DNA of 41,501 nucleotides from CAYONQ01 sp964405375 (GCA_964405375.1 CAYONQ010000015.1:1-41501); one strand, 5' to 3'. Positions 14,331 to 22,562 are shown, counted from the stretch's first letter. Notes: a model not told the origin generated them from the sequence alone. Numbers and translations: made by a program.

Positions 14331-15917
14331 ATGCCCCCTGAAAAACCAGAAACCGCCCGCCCCGTTAGAAATTTTGCAAACGGGCAAAGTCCTACAAACC
14401 CCGTTAGAGACCCGGAGGAAAAAGTCTCTAACGGGGCAAGAGGAAGGATTTCTAACGGGGCCCGCACCATCGCAATGGCTGTCTTAAATCAGTTTGACCC
14501 GGAACGTGATTATGCCTCACCAATCCTAAACAAAATACTGCACAAAACCAGCGAAAGGCAGCGGGCTCCGCACCGTTCTGGTGCGGGGCGAGCCACCGAC
14601 CTTGTCTTCGGAACGATAAGAAACCGGCCCGCAATTGATATAATAATAGCCAAATTAGCCGAATGTCCCGTCGAGAGGATACCCGCCAAGCTGTTAAATA
14701 TCATCCGTATTGGGGCTTACGAACTTATCTATTCCCCGCAAACCGGTGAGTATGCAATCGTCAATGAAGCGGTCGAGAACGCCGGGGCAATAGCCGGCAA
14801 AAAGCAGACCGGCTTTGTAAACGCCGTTTTGCGGCAAATCACAAGACACATACAAAACCGCCAAGTCCCGCTATCACAGGCCGATGTAAAAAGCACCCTG
14901 CCACAAACACCTACGACCGGCTGCGAATTTGATGCATACTTTTTACCGGACCCCGCTGTTTTGCCGGCAGAGTATTTCAGCAGTGCTTTTTCACTGCCCA
15001 AATGGCTGGTGGCCGACTGGCTGGCCGAATTCGGCTATGAAAAAACTAAAGACATCTGCTTCGCAAGTAACCGCAGACCAAGCATTTACCTAAGGCCCAA
15101 TAGTTTAAGAACAACCCCCCGGCAGCTTGCTGAAAGATTCCGCCAGGAAAATATTGAGTTTGAAATAGTAGAAAATCAATCAATGATAAAAATTAAGGCG
15201 GCACGAGCAGTGCCAGAACTGCCCGGCTTTGCCGAGGGGCTATTCAGCATACAGGACATAACGGCCTCACAGCCGGTCAAACTGCTGCAGCCCAAACCCA
15301 CTTGGACAATCCTCGACCTCTGCGCCGCACCGGGCGTAAAGACAACCCAATTAGCCGAGCGAACCTGCGATAAGGCAAAAATCGTCGCAACGGACATCGA
15401 CCGCGAACGGCTGGAAAAGGTCAGAGAAAACATCGACCGGCTTGGGCTAAACAGTATAAGTATTGTTGCTTACGAAGAGCTAAAAGAGCCCGCCGCCGAA
15501 ATCGGCCCATTCGATTGCATTCTTCTGGACGTGCCGTGCTCCAATACCGGCGTACTGGCAAAACGTATCGAGACACGCTATAGAATAAAACCAAAAACAA
15601 TAACAGAACTAACAAAGATACAAAACCGGCTTCTCCAGACTGCCGCAACGATGATAAAACAACAGGGTAAAATCTGCTACAGCACCTGCAGCATTCAAAA
15701 AGACGAAAACGGTCGACTTGTACGCCGGTTCTTGGAGAAAAACCGCAATTTTACGCTCGAACTCGAAAATCTGACCCTGCCATCGGCAGCCCCGCACCAA
15801 AATCAAGCGCAACAAAGCGTTTTCAAGGTCGGCAATAACAGTAACATCAACAAACCGGATTTTGGTGCGGGGGACCACGATGGTGGTTACGTGGCAATCA
15901 TCACAAACCCGTCTTGA
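14331..15917 (+). CDS. rsmB: 16S rRNA (cytosine-C5) methyltransferase RsmB
   Basis: A 528-residue protein, longer than the usual ~430-450. The NusB-like domain starts at ARTIAMAVLNQFDP. The methyltransferase domain has DLCAAPGVKTTQLAE (AdoMet motif), ATDIDRERLEKV, DVPCSNTGVLAKR (PC, releasing Cys) and YSTCSIQKDEN (TC, catalytic Cys). It methylates C967 (E. coli numbering) of 16S rRNA. Three palindromic regions are in frame: a nested family-B cluster (14359-14461) encodes residues 10-44 before the conserved domain, a family-C hairpin (14564-14594) encodes residues 78-88, and an 83-bp family-C element (15790-15872) encodes residues 487-514 just before the conserved DGGYVAI end. It overlaps the convergent phosphoesterase gene by 17 nt. 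Confidence 0.95.
   Translation: MPPEKPETARPVRNFANGQSPTNPVRDPEEKVSNGARGRISNGARTIAMAVLNQFDPERDYASPILNKILHKTSERQRAPHRSGAGRATDLVFGTIRNRPAIDIIIAKLAECPVERIPAKLLNIIRIGAYELIYSPQTGEYAIVNEAVENAGAIAGKKQTGFVNAVLRQITRHIQNRQVPLSQADVKSTLPQTPTTGCEFDAYFLPDPAVLPAEYFSSAFSLPKWLVADWLAEFGYEKTKDICFASNRRPSIYLRPNSLRTTPRQLAERFRQENIEFEIVENQSMIKIKAARAVPELPGFAEGLFSIQDITASQPVKLLQPKPTWTILDLCAAPGVKTTQLAERTCDKAKIVATDIDRERLEKVRENIDRLGLNSISIVAYEELKEPAAEIGPFDCILLDVPCSNTGVLAKRIETRYRIKPKTITELTKIQNRLLQTAATMIKQQGKICYSTCSIQKDENGRLVRRFLEKNRNFTLELENLTLPSAAPHQNQAQQSVFKVGNNSNINKPDFGAGDHDGGYVAIITNPS
14359..14461. repeat. Nested family-B palindromes at the start of rsmB
   Basis: Outer arms GCCCCGTTAGAAA (14359-14371) and TTTCTAACGGGGC (14449-14461) enclose inner arms CCCCGTTAGAGAC (14399-14411) and GTCTCTAACGGGG (14424-14436). 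Both pairs are perfect. This looks like one element inserted into another. Confidence 0.85.
14564..14594. repeat. Family-C palindromic element inside rsmB (NusB domain)
   Basis: CCGCACC/GGTGCGG with a 5-nt loop, flanked by GGCTC and GAGCC. It encodes the extra QRAPHRSGAG segment before RATDLVFG. Confidence 0.8.
15790..15872. repeat. Long family-C palindromic element inside rsmB (C-terminus)
   Basis: Perfect 15-bp arms CCCCGCACCAAAATC (15790-15804) and GATTTTGGTGCGGGG (15858-15872) around 53 bp; total 83 bp, equal to the element at 7143-7225 although the interior differs. Confidence 0.8.
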
Positions 15918-16950
15918 TGACAAATTGATTGTCAGGGCCGGTCTTATACTTCTCGTATAAAGGGCTGTATGTTTTCACCTGAATGGTCTTACCATCAGGC
16001 AGGAACTCAAGCAGACGAAGCCAGCTTTCACCACCAAGGGGGTTGATAGGGTCCTGGAAATTCACTAACATCTGATTGACGGGGTTTCCATAGTCCGCCT
16101 TACTGACCAGAAAACCTAATCCGTCGTTGAGCACATGCCCATTGATGGTCATAAACACGTTAGCGTGCTTCTTAACCAGTTTCTGCCATATTTCCTCGCC
16201 GTCGTTGACGCCTCCCGCCGTGCCATAGTTATGCGGGTTCCACTTCTGCTCTTTTCCTCTTTGCCGCCAGTCATACCGCGTAGAATCACTATATAGATAG
16301 GCATGGGTCGTTATTATGGCTTTGCGGTTCAGATGCTTTTGAAGGATTTGATTGCCCCACTCCAGGGTCTTGTCCCGAGGCCCCCACTCCAGGCCGAGGA
16401 TGAGCCATTCCTGTCCGCCGGCAGTGAATAGGTGATAGCTGTTCTCGATTCGACCTTTCTCCATCGTCCCGCCGAACATAGGGGCGTTTGCAAATCGGGA
16501 AGGCGGAAAATAGTTGTCAGCCAGGGTATCCCGGGTCTTGGCCTTTCCGTTGAGGCCGTAGTCGTGATTGCCCAGCACTATCGTGTACGGCACCATCCCA
16601 TCGAGCCGGCCAAGTGCCCTGTTTACTCTCCCCCATTGCAGTTCGCTGTTGTGATTGGTCAAATCACCGAGAGTGAGTACATAAGCGATATTGTATTTCT
16701 CTTTGTTGTCCACAACCCACTGGGTCTGAAGGTTTAACAGGCCTGCATAGCACTCTGCGTAATGTTGCGTATCCGGCAGGATAACCAGCGTCCACGACCC
16801 GGGCACAAATGGCAGGGGCGGCCGGGCACCAGGAGATGGGGTTGGGGGCATCGCTGGTGAAAAATTGGTTATCCTGGCCTGCAAGCCCGCGCCCAGGCCC
16901 AAAACAGCCCCTATTGCTCCCATAAACTCGCGTCGATTCATTTTTCCCAT
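15901..16950 (-). CDS. Tat-exported metallophosphoesterase
   Basis: A 349-residue protein with a twin-arginine signal (MNRREFMGAIGAVLGLGAGLQA) followed by a Pro-rich linker. The catalytic domain has LPDTQHYAE (D-x-H/Q), LTLGDLTNHN (GD), IVLGNHDYG (GNHD), ITTHAYL (His) and TINGHV (GH). This is the calcineurin-like fold of exported phosphodiesterases and phosphatases related to purple acid phosphatase. Export via Tat fits folding with metals in the cytoplasm. AGAGGG precedes the ATG at 16950. It is a single-gene unit whose 3' end overlaps the rsmB 3' end by 17 nt, so no terminator separates the convergent genes. The substrate is unknown. Confidence 0.88.
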   Translation of the reverse strand: MGKMNRREFMGAIGAVLGLGAGLQARITNFSPAMPPTPSPGARPPLPFVPGSWTLVILPDTQHYAECYAGLLNLQTQWVVDNKEKYNIAYVLTLGDLTNHNSELQWGRVNRALGRLDGMVPYTIVLGNHDYGLNGKAKTRDTLADNYFPPSRFANAPMFGGTMEKGRIENSYHLFTAGGQEWLILGLEWGPRDKTLEWGNQILQKHLNRKAIITTHAYLYSDSTRYDWRQRGKEQKWNPHNYGTAGGVNDGEEIWQKLVKKHANVFMTINGHVLNDGLGFLVSKADYGNPVNQMLVNFQDPINPLGGESWLRLLEFLPDGKTIQVKTYSPLYEKYKTGPDNQFVIKTGL

Positions 16951-17399
16951 TCTTTTATCCCTCTATCTTATTCAAGTCTGGCCACACAATCATTCAACTA
17001 ACACAACGAAATACTAAAATATAACCGCCAACAACAAAAACGCAAGAATTTATCCCGCCCCTCGGAGGGGCGGGACAGGAGTGATATCGCCTGAATGCTG
17101 GTGGAGAAAAATCGGAAATCCAATCCACCGCTTTTCCACAAAAGCAATCTCCACTGTGCAAAACCCGTTAGAAACAAATTTTTTTTGTGCGCAACGTCAA
17201 ACCTGACAACAACCTCCATCAGGTGGAAAAGAATTTTTCCAAAACAACATTGATTTGTTTTGGCGCTGCCCAATAATAGCCGTTAATAAAGTTGGTTTCT
17301 GGAAAAAGTAAAATCTCATTTTATACGCTCGGTATTATCTTTACAATCAGCGGTAAAATGGGAACTGACCGGACTGTTGATTAGCCGGGGAGAGAGTCA
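16951..17399. other. Intergenic region between divergent genes, upstream of dnaA
   Basis: No gene supported. It contains a family-A palindrome (17054-17074), one lone family-B arm (CCCGTTAGAAAC, about 17164) and two imperfect DnaA-box-like strings (TTTTCCACA about 17132-17140; GGTGGAAAA about 17221). No convincing origin cluster is seen. Confidence 0.5.
17054..17074. repeat. Family-A palindromic element, intergenic
   Basis: Identical in sequence to the in-gene copy in fmt (14067-14087). Confidence 0.85.
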
Positions 17400-18833
17400 A
17401 TGCAGGGCACAATCACGGATGAGGGTTCCTGCCGAGCAGGGTCTCAGATAAGTGCTATTAATGAAGTTCTTGCTGAGAAAGTGGGACCGCAAAAGTATCG
17501 AATATGGTTTAAAAGCTCGACCAGCTTGACGCTTGCCGATGGATACCTAAAAGTCGGCGTCCCGAACCTTTTTATAGCAAGCTGGATTGAGAACCACTTC
17601 CTGAACACAATCAGCCAGGCGGCCCAGGCGGTTACGGGTAGCTGTCCAAAGATTACCTTCACCATCGACCCGGAGCTGGCCAACCACCAGAGGAAAACCC
17701 AACTGGATTCCCAGGCACAGTTAGTAGAAAAAAACCGCAACCGAGCCCCCAGCACCAGAACCAGGATACAGCCATATACAAAGAAAAGACTCAAATTAGG
17801 GCTGGACACCTTCGTCGTCGGCTCATCCAATCAATTAGCCCTAAACGCTGCAAAAGCAGTTATTTGTGATAAAAAATGCCCCTTCAATCCGCTGTTTATT
17901 CACGGAGGATACGGGGTCGGGAAAACCCACCTCCTGCAAGGGATTTGCAACGAGGTGGGAAAGCACCGACCGCAAACTAATTGGTTATATCTGTCAGCGG
18001 AGGATTTTGCCAATCAGTTTGTGCTGGCCTTGAAGACAAAAAAGCTGGAGGCTTTTCGTCATCGAATGAGACAAACGGACTTGTTAGCAATCGACGACAT
18101 TCACTTCTTGGCCAGCAAACCCGCAACACAGGAGGAGTTCCTCCATACCTTCAATACCATCGATTTGGCCGGTAAACAGGTCATCCTCGTCTCCGACGCA
18201 CACCCCAAAATGATAGGACAGCTCTCGGAAAAACTGGTTAACCGGTTCGTCTCAGGAATGGTAGTCAAGATTAACAACCCGGATTTCGCCACCCGCTGTG
18301 CAATCTGCAAACAATATGCAACAGCAATGAGAAAACACATTCCGGAAACCGCAATAAGATACACCGCCGAAACTCTGCGAACCAATGTGCGAGAGCTGGA
18401 AGGGGCCCTGTTGAAATTAATCGCGTACTCGGCACTGCGAAACGAAAAAATCACCCTCTATATGGCCAAAGAGGTCCTCGCCGAACACCTCGAAAGATGT
18501 GACCCGATTGTCCACATATCAGACATTGAGTCGGCTGTTGCCGCCTATTTCGGCATAACGCCGGCCAACATACACTCCTCAAAGAAAGACAGAACCGTCG
18601 CATTAGCCCGTCACTTTAGTATGTATCTGGCCAGAAAGCACACCAAGATGTCCTCCTCAGAGGTAGGCAGATTTATGGGCAATAAAAACCACGCCACCGT
18701 GCTTCTGGCCTGTAAAAAGATTGAAGACACACTCAAACGAAATGTAGAGCTGCGCTGGCACGGCCCGGCAGGCAATAAAATCTCCAAGGCCAGAACCATA
18801 CTTGCCCGCCTTGAAGAGGCCGTCTCCGGCTAA
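17400..18833 (+). CDS. dnaA: Chromosomal replication initiator DnaA
   Basis: A 477-residue protein. Domain I (about 15-100; VGPQKYRIWFKSSTSLTL, IASWIENHF) mediates oligomer and helicase contacts, followed by a linker. The AAA+ domain III (from LGLDTFVVGSSNQLA) has Walker A GGYGVGKTH, Walker B LLAIDDIHFL, and the sensor region NVRELEGALLKLIAY. Domain IV carries the DnaA-box reading motif SSSEVGRFMGNKNHATVLLACKKI. It opens the replication origin and regulates transcription in the cytoplasm. It is a single-gene unit with GGGGAGAG before the ATG. A family-B palindrome begins at the base after the stop codon. dnaN and recF do not follow. Confidence 0.97.
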   Translation: MQGTITDEGSCRAGSQISAINEVLAEKVGPQKYRIWFKSSTSLTLADGYLKVGVPNLFIASWIENHFLNTISQAAQAVTGSCPKITFTIDPELANHQRKTQLDSQAQLVEKNRNRAPSTRTRIQPYTKKRLKLGLDTFVVGSSNQLALNAAKAVICDKKCPFNPLFIHGGYGVGKTHLLQGICNEVGKHRPQTNWLYLSAEDFANQFVLALKTKKLEAFRHRMRQTDLLAIDDIHFLASKPATQEEFLHTFNTIDLAGKQVILVSDAHPKMIGQLSEKLVNRFVSGMVVKINNPDFATRCAICKQYATAMRKHIPETAIRYTAETLRTNVRELEGALLKLIAYSALRNEKITLYMAKEVLAEHLERCDPIVHISDIESAVAAYFGITPANIHSSKKDRTVALARHFSMYLARKHTKMSSSEVGRFMGNKNHATVLLACKKIEDTLKRNVELRWHGPAGNKISKARTILARLEEAVSG

Positions 18834-18868
18834 CCCCGTTAGAAGCAAATTACCAACTTCTAACGGGG
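18834..18868. repeat. Family-B palindromic element directly after dnaA
   Basis: CCCCGTTAGAAG (18834-18845) and CTTCTAACGGGG (18857-18868) form a 12-bp perfect stem. The first base follows the dnaA TAA. It could act as a transcript-end hairpin, but no T-tract follows. Confidence 0.85.
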
Positions 18869-19164
18869 CTAATCCCATATTCAAACAGACCCGCCGGTGC
18901 ACATCACCACGACCAGGCTATGCCGGGAGCATACCTCAAAAACGGCCCGCTTATTTACGCAAAAACCATAACAGCAGGCGACGGCATCACTTACCGCAAT
19001 GCCGCCGCCAAAAATTTTTCCAAAAGGAGGAGGATGGTTTCTCTTATTTGTTGTTATCTACGCTACCGCCGCAAAATGGTTCAACAAACCCCAAAAAAAT
19101 GCCAAAATATTTTGGGGCTACTCAATACGCGGCGCTGTAGCTGCCAGTTTGAATAAAGATGCTA
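18869..19164. other. Spacer between convergent dnaA and the FtsB-like gene
   Basis: No gene supported. Short open frames exist but lack ribosome sites and family resemblance. One of them (18999-19205) reads as a possible membrane segment. Confidence 0.4.
19089..19117. terminator. Possible bidirectional terminator hairpin
   Basis: CCCCAAAA (19089-19096) and TTTTGGGG (19110-19117) form an 8-bp stem between two convergent genes. The A and T runs sit inside the stem, so this is a weak candidate. Confidence 0.3.
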
Positions 19165-19656
19165 TTACCCCTTCGGTGCCCGCTCAGCCGGACCAAACCA
19201 TATAAACGAAATAAGCACTAAAAAGGCGCCTGCTAAAAATAAAACAACCCGATGAGTCGGCCTGCTGCACCGTATAATCCAGCCGGGCACCATCGGCTCA
19301 CCCCCGATGAATCGGGGTCGGTTCGACCCTTCTGCCAAGGCCTTCCTGGCAGCGGTCAGTTGCTCAGCCGACGCCCGCGGATAAACGGCATTCCCATCAG
19401 CAGGTTGTTCACCGAGTGCAGCAGGGGCAATATGCCTGACAAGATTGGGGTCCTCTTCCAGTTGCCGTAATAACAAATCGTAGTCGGTGTTTAAGGACTC
19501 CAGCCGACTTAAGGTCCCCTCCGCTGCCTCCAAAAGCTGTCTATTCGTATAATACCGAAGCAGCTCATCACAAAGTATAGATACGCTCAGCGACGCTGCG
19601 GCGATACTGAAAAAGACAACAAATAAAAACGTCCGAATGACATCCTGTCTTCGCAT
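19165..19656 (-). CDS. Putative FtsB/DivIC-like septum formation protein
   Basis: A 163-residue protein with an N-terminal membrane helix (IRTFLFVVFFSIAAASLSVSIL). A predicted coiled coil follows (about residues 30-65; LLEAAEGTLSRLESLNTDYDLLLRQLEEDP), then NLVRHIAPAALGEQP. The order TM, coiled coil, L..DP...R..A...LG is that of the FtsB/DivIC family, and the gene directly follows eno, as ftsB does in many bacteria. A second membrane helix near the C-terminus (RVVLFLAGAFLVLISFIWFG) is not typical of FtsB. A small palindrome CCCCGAT/ATCGGGG (19302-19317) lies in frame at residues about 113-119. The assignment rests on layout and position, not on clear sequence identity. Confidence 0.5.
   Translation of the reverse strand: MRRQDVIRTFLFVVFFSIAAASLSVSILCDELLRYYTNRQLLEAAEGTLSRLESLNTDYDLLLRQLEEDPNLVRHIAPAALGEQPADGNAVYPRASAEQLTAARKALAEGSNRPRFIGGEPMVPGWIIRCSRPTHRVVLFLAGAFLVLISFIWFGPAERAPKG
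19302..19317. repeat. CCCCGAT/ATCGGGG palindrome inside the FtsB-like gene
   Basis: A 7-bp perfect stem with a 2-nt loop. Related CCCCGA/TCGGGG stems occur at 10951-10979 and, loosely, inside the psd element at about 25119-25132. Confidence 0.5.
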
Positions 19657-19698
19657 AACGCAAGGCGGAAAAAGCTATTCTATACTCCCCACAGTTTA

Positions 19699-19718
19699 CC
19701 CTGAGCCGGGTCGAAGGG
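19699..19718. repeat. CCCTGAGC...GTCGAAGGG dispersed-type repeat
   Basis: This imperfect palindrome belongs to a sequence type seen scattered in many environmental bacterial genomes (recollection). It lies between eno and the FtsB-like gene. Confidence 0.4.
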
Positions 19719-19724
19719 CTTCAT

Positions 19725-19745
19725 CCCGCCCCTATCAGGGGCGGG
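19725..19745. repeat. Family-A palindromic element directly after eno
   Basis: CCCGCCCCT and AGGGGCGGG around ATC, starting three bases beyond the eno stop codon (minus strand), the same placement as the family-B element after dnaA. Confidence 0.8.
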
Positions 19746-19747
19746 GT

Positions 19748-21136
19748 TCACGCTTCACGCTTCACGAAATCAAGGCCGGCGTATCGCCCGGCTGGTCCGA
19801 GGTCTTCGCTTATCCTGAGCAGTTGATTATATTTGCAAATCCTGTCCGTCCTGCACAGTGAGCCGGTCTTTATCTGGCCGACGCCCGCCGCAACAGCCAG
19901 GTCGGCGATTGTCGTATCCTCGGTCTCCCCGCTTCGATGACTGATAACCGCCGTCCAGCCGGCCCGCTTGGCCATATTAATCGCCTCAAATGTCTCTGTC
20001 AGCGTGCCTATCTGGTTAAGCTTTATCAATATCGAATTGGCACAGTTCAGCTTTATACCTTTAGCAAGACGCTTGGTATTAGTTACGAACAAATCGTCCC
20101 CGACCAATTGAATCTTATCACCAAGTTTTTTATTCAATTTCACCCAGCCGGCCCAGTCATCTTCGGCCAGCCCGTCTTCAATGGAAACGATGGGATACTT
20201 ATCCACCCACCTGGCCCAGTGGTCAATCAGTGCGTCGCTGGATATCTTTTTCTTAGGTGCTGACTTGAAGAATTTGTATTTCTTCGTCTGCTTATCGAAC
20301 ATCTCCGTCGCAGCGGGGTCCAATGCGATTGAGATATCCTTGCCTGGCTTGTAGCCGGCCTTTTTGATTGCCTCCATAATCACCCCCAGCGCCTCTTCAT
20401 TGCTCGTCCCGCCCCTCATAGAGGCGGGGCTCGCAAGCTGTGGTGCAAAACCACCTTCATCGCCGACACTCGTTGCGTAGCCCTTTTTAGCCAGCACGTC
20501 TTTAAGTGTATGGAACACCTCCGCCCCCATTCGCAGCGCCTCCGGGAAGCTGGCGGCGCCGAGTGGCATAATCATAAATTCCTGAAAGTCAACATTATTA
20601 TCTGCGTGCTTTCCGCCGTTCAGGATATTCATCATCGGGACAGGCAGTATATTGGCATTGCAGCCGCCTAAGTAGCGATACAACGGCAGGCAGGCCGAGT
20701 CAGCCGCCGCCTTCGCCGCCGCCAATGAGACACCAAGTATGGCGTTTGCGCCGAGCTTTTGCTTGTTGGCCGTGCCGTCCAGCTCAATCATCAATCGGTC
20801 AAGGTCTTCCTGGGCCGTGGCATCCATACCCAGCACCTCAGGGGCGATTTTTTCGTTTACATTTTTAACGGCGCCTGCAACCCCTTTACCCCTGAAACGT
20901 TTTGCCCTCGTATCGCGAAGCTCGAGCGCCTCATAAGAGCCGGTGCTGGCCCCGGACGGTACCGATGCCCGCCCTAACGAGCCGTCATCAAGCAGCACAT
21001 CAACCTCAACAGTCGGTAACCCTCGGGAGTCGAGTATCTCCCTCGCCGCCACATCAATAATCGTTGTAAACCCCGTTAGAGACCTTTTCCTTCGATTCTC
21101 TAACGGGTTCCTTTGGTTCTCTAATGGGGTAAACAT
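19748..21136 (-). CDS. eno: Enolase
   Basis: About 462 residues, against a usual ~430. It catalyses 2-phosphoglycerate to phosphoenolpyruvate. Markers in order: VAAREILDSRGLPTVEVDV, GASTGSYEALELRD, VGDEGGFAPQ (catalytic Glu), metal ligands in SIEDGLAEDDW and LVGDDLFVTN, ILIKLNQIGT (Lys) and SHRSGETED. The excess length comes from in-frame palindromes. The family-B cluster at 21071-21129 encodes residues 3-22 (TPLENQRNPLENRRKRSLTG) between the start and the normal N-terminus. The family-A element at 20408-20429 encodes SPASMRGG after VGDEGGFAPQ. The start at ATG 21136 has AGGAAAGG 9 nt upstream; ATG 21145 is possible. The FtsB-like gene lies downstream. Confidence 0.97.
   Translation of the reverse strand: MFTPLENQRNPLENRRKRSLTGFTTIIDVAAREILDSRGLPTVEVDVLLDDGSLGRASVPSGASTGSYEALELRDTRAKRFRGKGVAGAVKNVNEKIAPEVLGMDATAQEDLDRLMIELDGTANKQKLGANAILGVSLAAAKAAADSACLPLYRYLGGCNANILPVPMMNILNGGKHADNNVDFQEFMIMPLGAASFPEALRMGAEVFHTLKDVLAKKGYATSVGDEGGFAPQLASPASMRGGTSNEEALGVIMEAIKKAGYKPGKDISIALDPAATEMFDKQTKKYKFFKSAPKKKISSDALIDHWARWVDKYPIVSIEDGLAEDDWAGWVKLNKKLGDKIQLVGDDLFVTNTKRLAKGIKLNCANSILIKLNQIGTLTETFEAINMAKRAGWTAVISHRSGETEDTTIADLAVAAGVGQIKTGSLCRTDRICKYNQLLRISEDLGPAGRYAGLDFVKREA
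20408..20429. repeat. Family-A palindromic element inside eno
   Basis: CCCGCCCCTC and GAGGCGGGG around ATA. In frame, placed just after the catalytic-loop motif of enolase. Confidence 0.8.
21071..21129. repeat. Family-B palindromic cluster at the enolase N-terminus
   Basis: CCCCGTTAGAGA (21071-21082) pairs with TCTCTAACGGG (21097-21107), followed by a further half-site TCTCTAATGGGG (about 21118-21129). It codes for about 20 residues added right after the start codon. Confidence 0.85.
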
Positions 21137-21250
21137 CTTACGCATCCTTTCCTGAATCGTGGAGCGTGAATCGTTATACGCTATCCTTTTCACCGGAGCT
21201 TACCGATTTTAACCGGCCCCGTCAAGACTTGATTACAGAAACTCTTACGC

Positions 21251-22126
21251 CTACCTTCTCTCAAGCTTTACCGCTCTGTTGGCAGCCCGCAATTTCAGAC
21301 TTCTCTCCCAGCCGTCGGGGCTATCCGACTCTCGGCTGCGCGCAAAACCATACTCGATTCCGTCGGCCTTGTAGACCAGCTTACGGTCGTTCAGAAAATA
21401 ACCTTTTGGATATTTTCCACTGATGGTTGCATAGTACCATCGCCAGGGGAAATTATGGTCTTTTAGTCCCTGGTCGACGTCTGTGATATCGACGTTGTGA
21501 GCACGGCTTAAATCCTGCTGTGTCCAGCCGAGCGTGTAGTCACGCGTATAATAATGCTCCGCCCAATACTTCACACCAGCCGGCACATTAACATCACCAA
21601 GCGAACTCTCATCCCAGAAAGCTGGAACATAAGCATCAAGAAGCGTCAAATGTAAATCCATTTTCACCTTCCCTGCCAGCTTTTTGGCTGCCTCACTGAT
21701 AACCCAGCACCCGCTTGAATGACCAATCAGATGAATATGCTGCAAATCACCGCCAAGCTCAATAATCTCGTCTGCCAGCTTCGGCCCGGCAATATCCCTG
21801 GCATACTCGGCAGCGTCGGTAGGATTAAGCGTCTTCGCCCCATCAGACCAGTCAAAATACCCACAGAGCCATAAGTTAGGGTCGATGCGCTTGTATATCT
21901 CACCGGCCATACCTTCCGGCCAATCACCTCGCCCCTTTTCAATCCAGCCGTGCGTTACTATCACCAAACCCTTCACTGTTGACTGTGCTGGCTTTGATTT
22001 ATCCCGCAATGCGCTGACAAAACGCAAACCACTCCGCTGCGAATCTTCACAAGAGGCCACACACAACATCACTGCCGCAACAAGCAATATGAACGTAATC
22101 AGCGTTGATATCCTTTTGGCCGACAT
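21251..22126 (-). CDS. Lipase-like alpha/beta-hydrolase lipoprotein
   Basis: A 291-residue protein. The N-terminal hydrophobic segment ends in VASC, a fit to the lipobox (cleavage before Cys about 28), so it is probably an outer- or inner-membrane lipoprotein. The fold markers are VIVTHGWIEKG (HG oxyanion region) and HLIGHSSGCWVISEAA (GHSSG, nucleophile Ser), with a following LLDAYVPAFWD strand. The catalytic Asp and His are not pinned down. Substrate unknown; an esterase or lipase role is likely from the family. It lies 9 nt downstream of the small membrane-protein gene, on the same strand as marR and the M1-like gene. Confidence 0.7.
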   Translation of the reverse strand: MSAKRISTLITFILLVAAVMLCVASCEDSQRSGLRFVSALRDKSKPAQSTVKGLVIVTHGWIEKGRGDWPEGMAGEIYKRIDPNLWLCGYFDWSDGAKTLNPTDAAEYARDIAGPKLADEIIELGGDLQHIHLIGHSSGCWVISEAAKKLAGKVKMDLHLTLLDAYVPAFWDESSLGDVNVPAGVKYWAEHYYTRDYTLGWTQQDLSRAHNVDITDVDQGLKDHNFPWRWYYATISGKYPKGYFLNDRKLVYKADGIEYGFARSRESDSPDGWERSLKLRAANRAVKLERR

Positions 22127-22135
22127 ATTATGAAA

Positions 22136-22498
22136 CTACTTTTTAGGTTCAGTTTTCTTTCCTTGTAACCTTTTCAACCACCAGCAGAAAATATTCAAGA
22201 CACCAATCAGCGCAAACGCCCAAAAGACCCATTGCCTCGATTCGCCTATGAAGGGTATCATACCAGCCAACATAGCAATCCCACCAATCATTTGATGCCA
22301 TAAAGCTAAAGCGGTCCCGGCCAGAGTAACCAGAAGACATATCATCAATAGCAGCTCCCTACCGGTAAGCTCAAACGGGTTGGGCGGCCCTTCACCGATG
22401 GCTATCACCACAACCAGCAACAACAAAGCCAGGCCCGCCGCCTTAACTAACCAGCTAAAAGCTATCATTCCATAGTTTTCAAGTTTTTGCTTTGTCAT
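22136..22498 (-). CDS. Small four-helix membrane protein (DUF7670-like)
   Basis: 120 residues from the ATG at 22498, preceded by AAAGGTC. The longer open frame to 22636 would overlap the M1-like gene and lacks a site. Four hydrophobic segments: LVKAAGLALLLLVVVIAIG, LLLMICLLVTLAGTALALW, MIGGIAMLAGMIPFIG and WVFWAFALIGVLNIFCWWL. The loop PPNPFELTGRELLL and the later W...IGG pattern recur in small bacterial inner-membrane proteins of unknown function. It is probably co-transcribed with the lipase-like gene. Confidence 0.65.
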   Translation of the reverse strand: MTKQKLENYGMIAFSWLVKAAGLALLLLVVVIAIGEGPPNPFELTGRELLLMICLLVTLAGTALALWHQMIGGIAMLAGMIPFIGESRQWVFWAFALIGVLNIFCWWLKRLQGKKTEPKK

Positions 22499-22562
22499 TG
22501 TTTTGACCTTTTCAAATATTTTTCTTAAAGCATTAACATTGCCAGAAAAAAACACATTTACT

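Noticed and set aside
16951..17399. Replication origin next to dnaA
   Set aside because: Only two imperfect DnaA-box-like strings and no AT-rich unwinding tract with ordered boxes, so not listed as an origin.
18999..19205. 68-codon open frame with a membrane-like segment
   Set aside because: No ribosome site, runs into the 3' end of the opposite gene, and no family resemblance.
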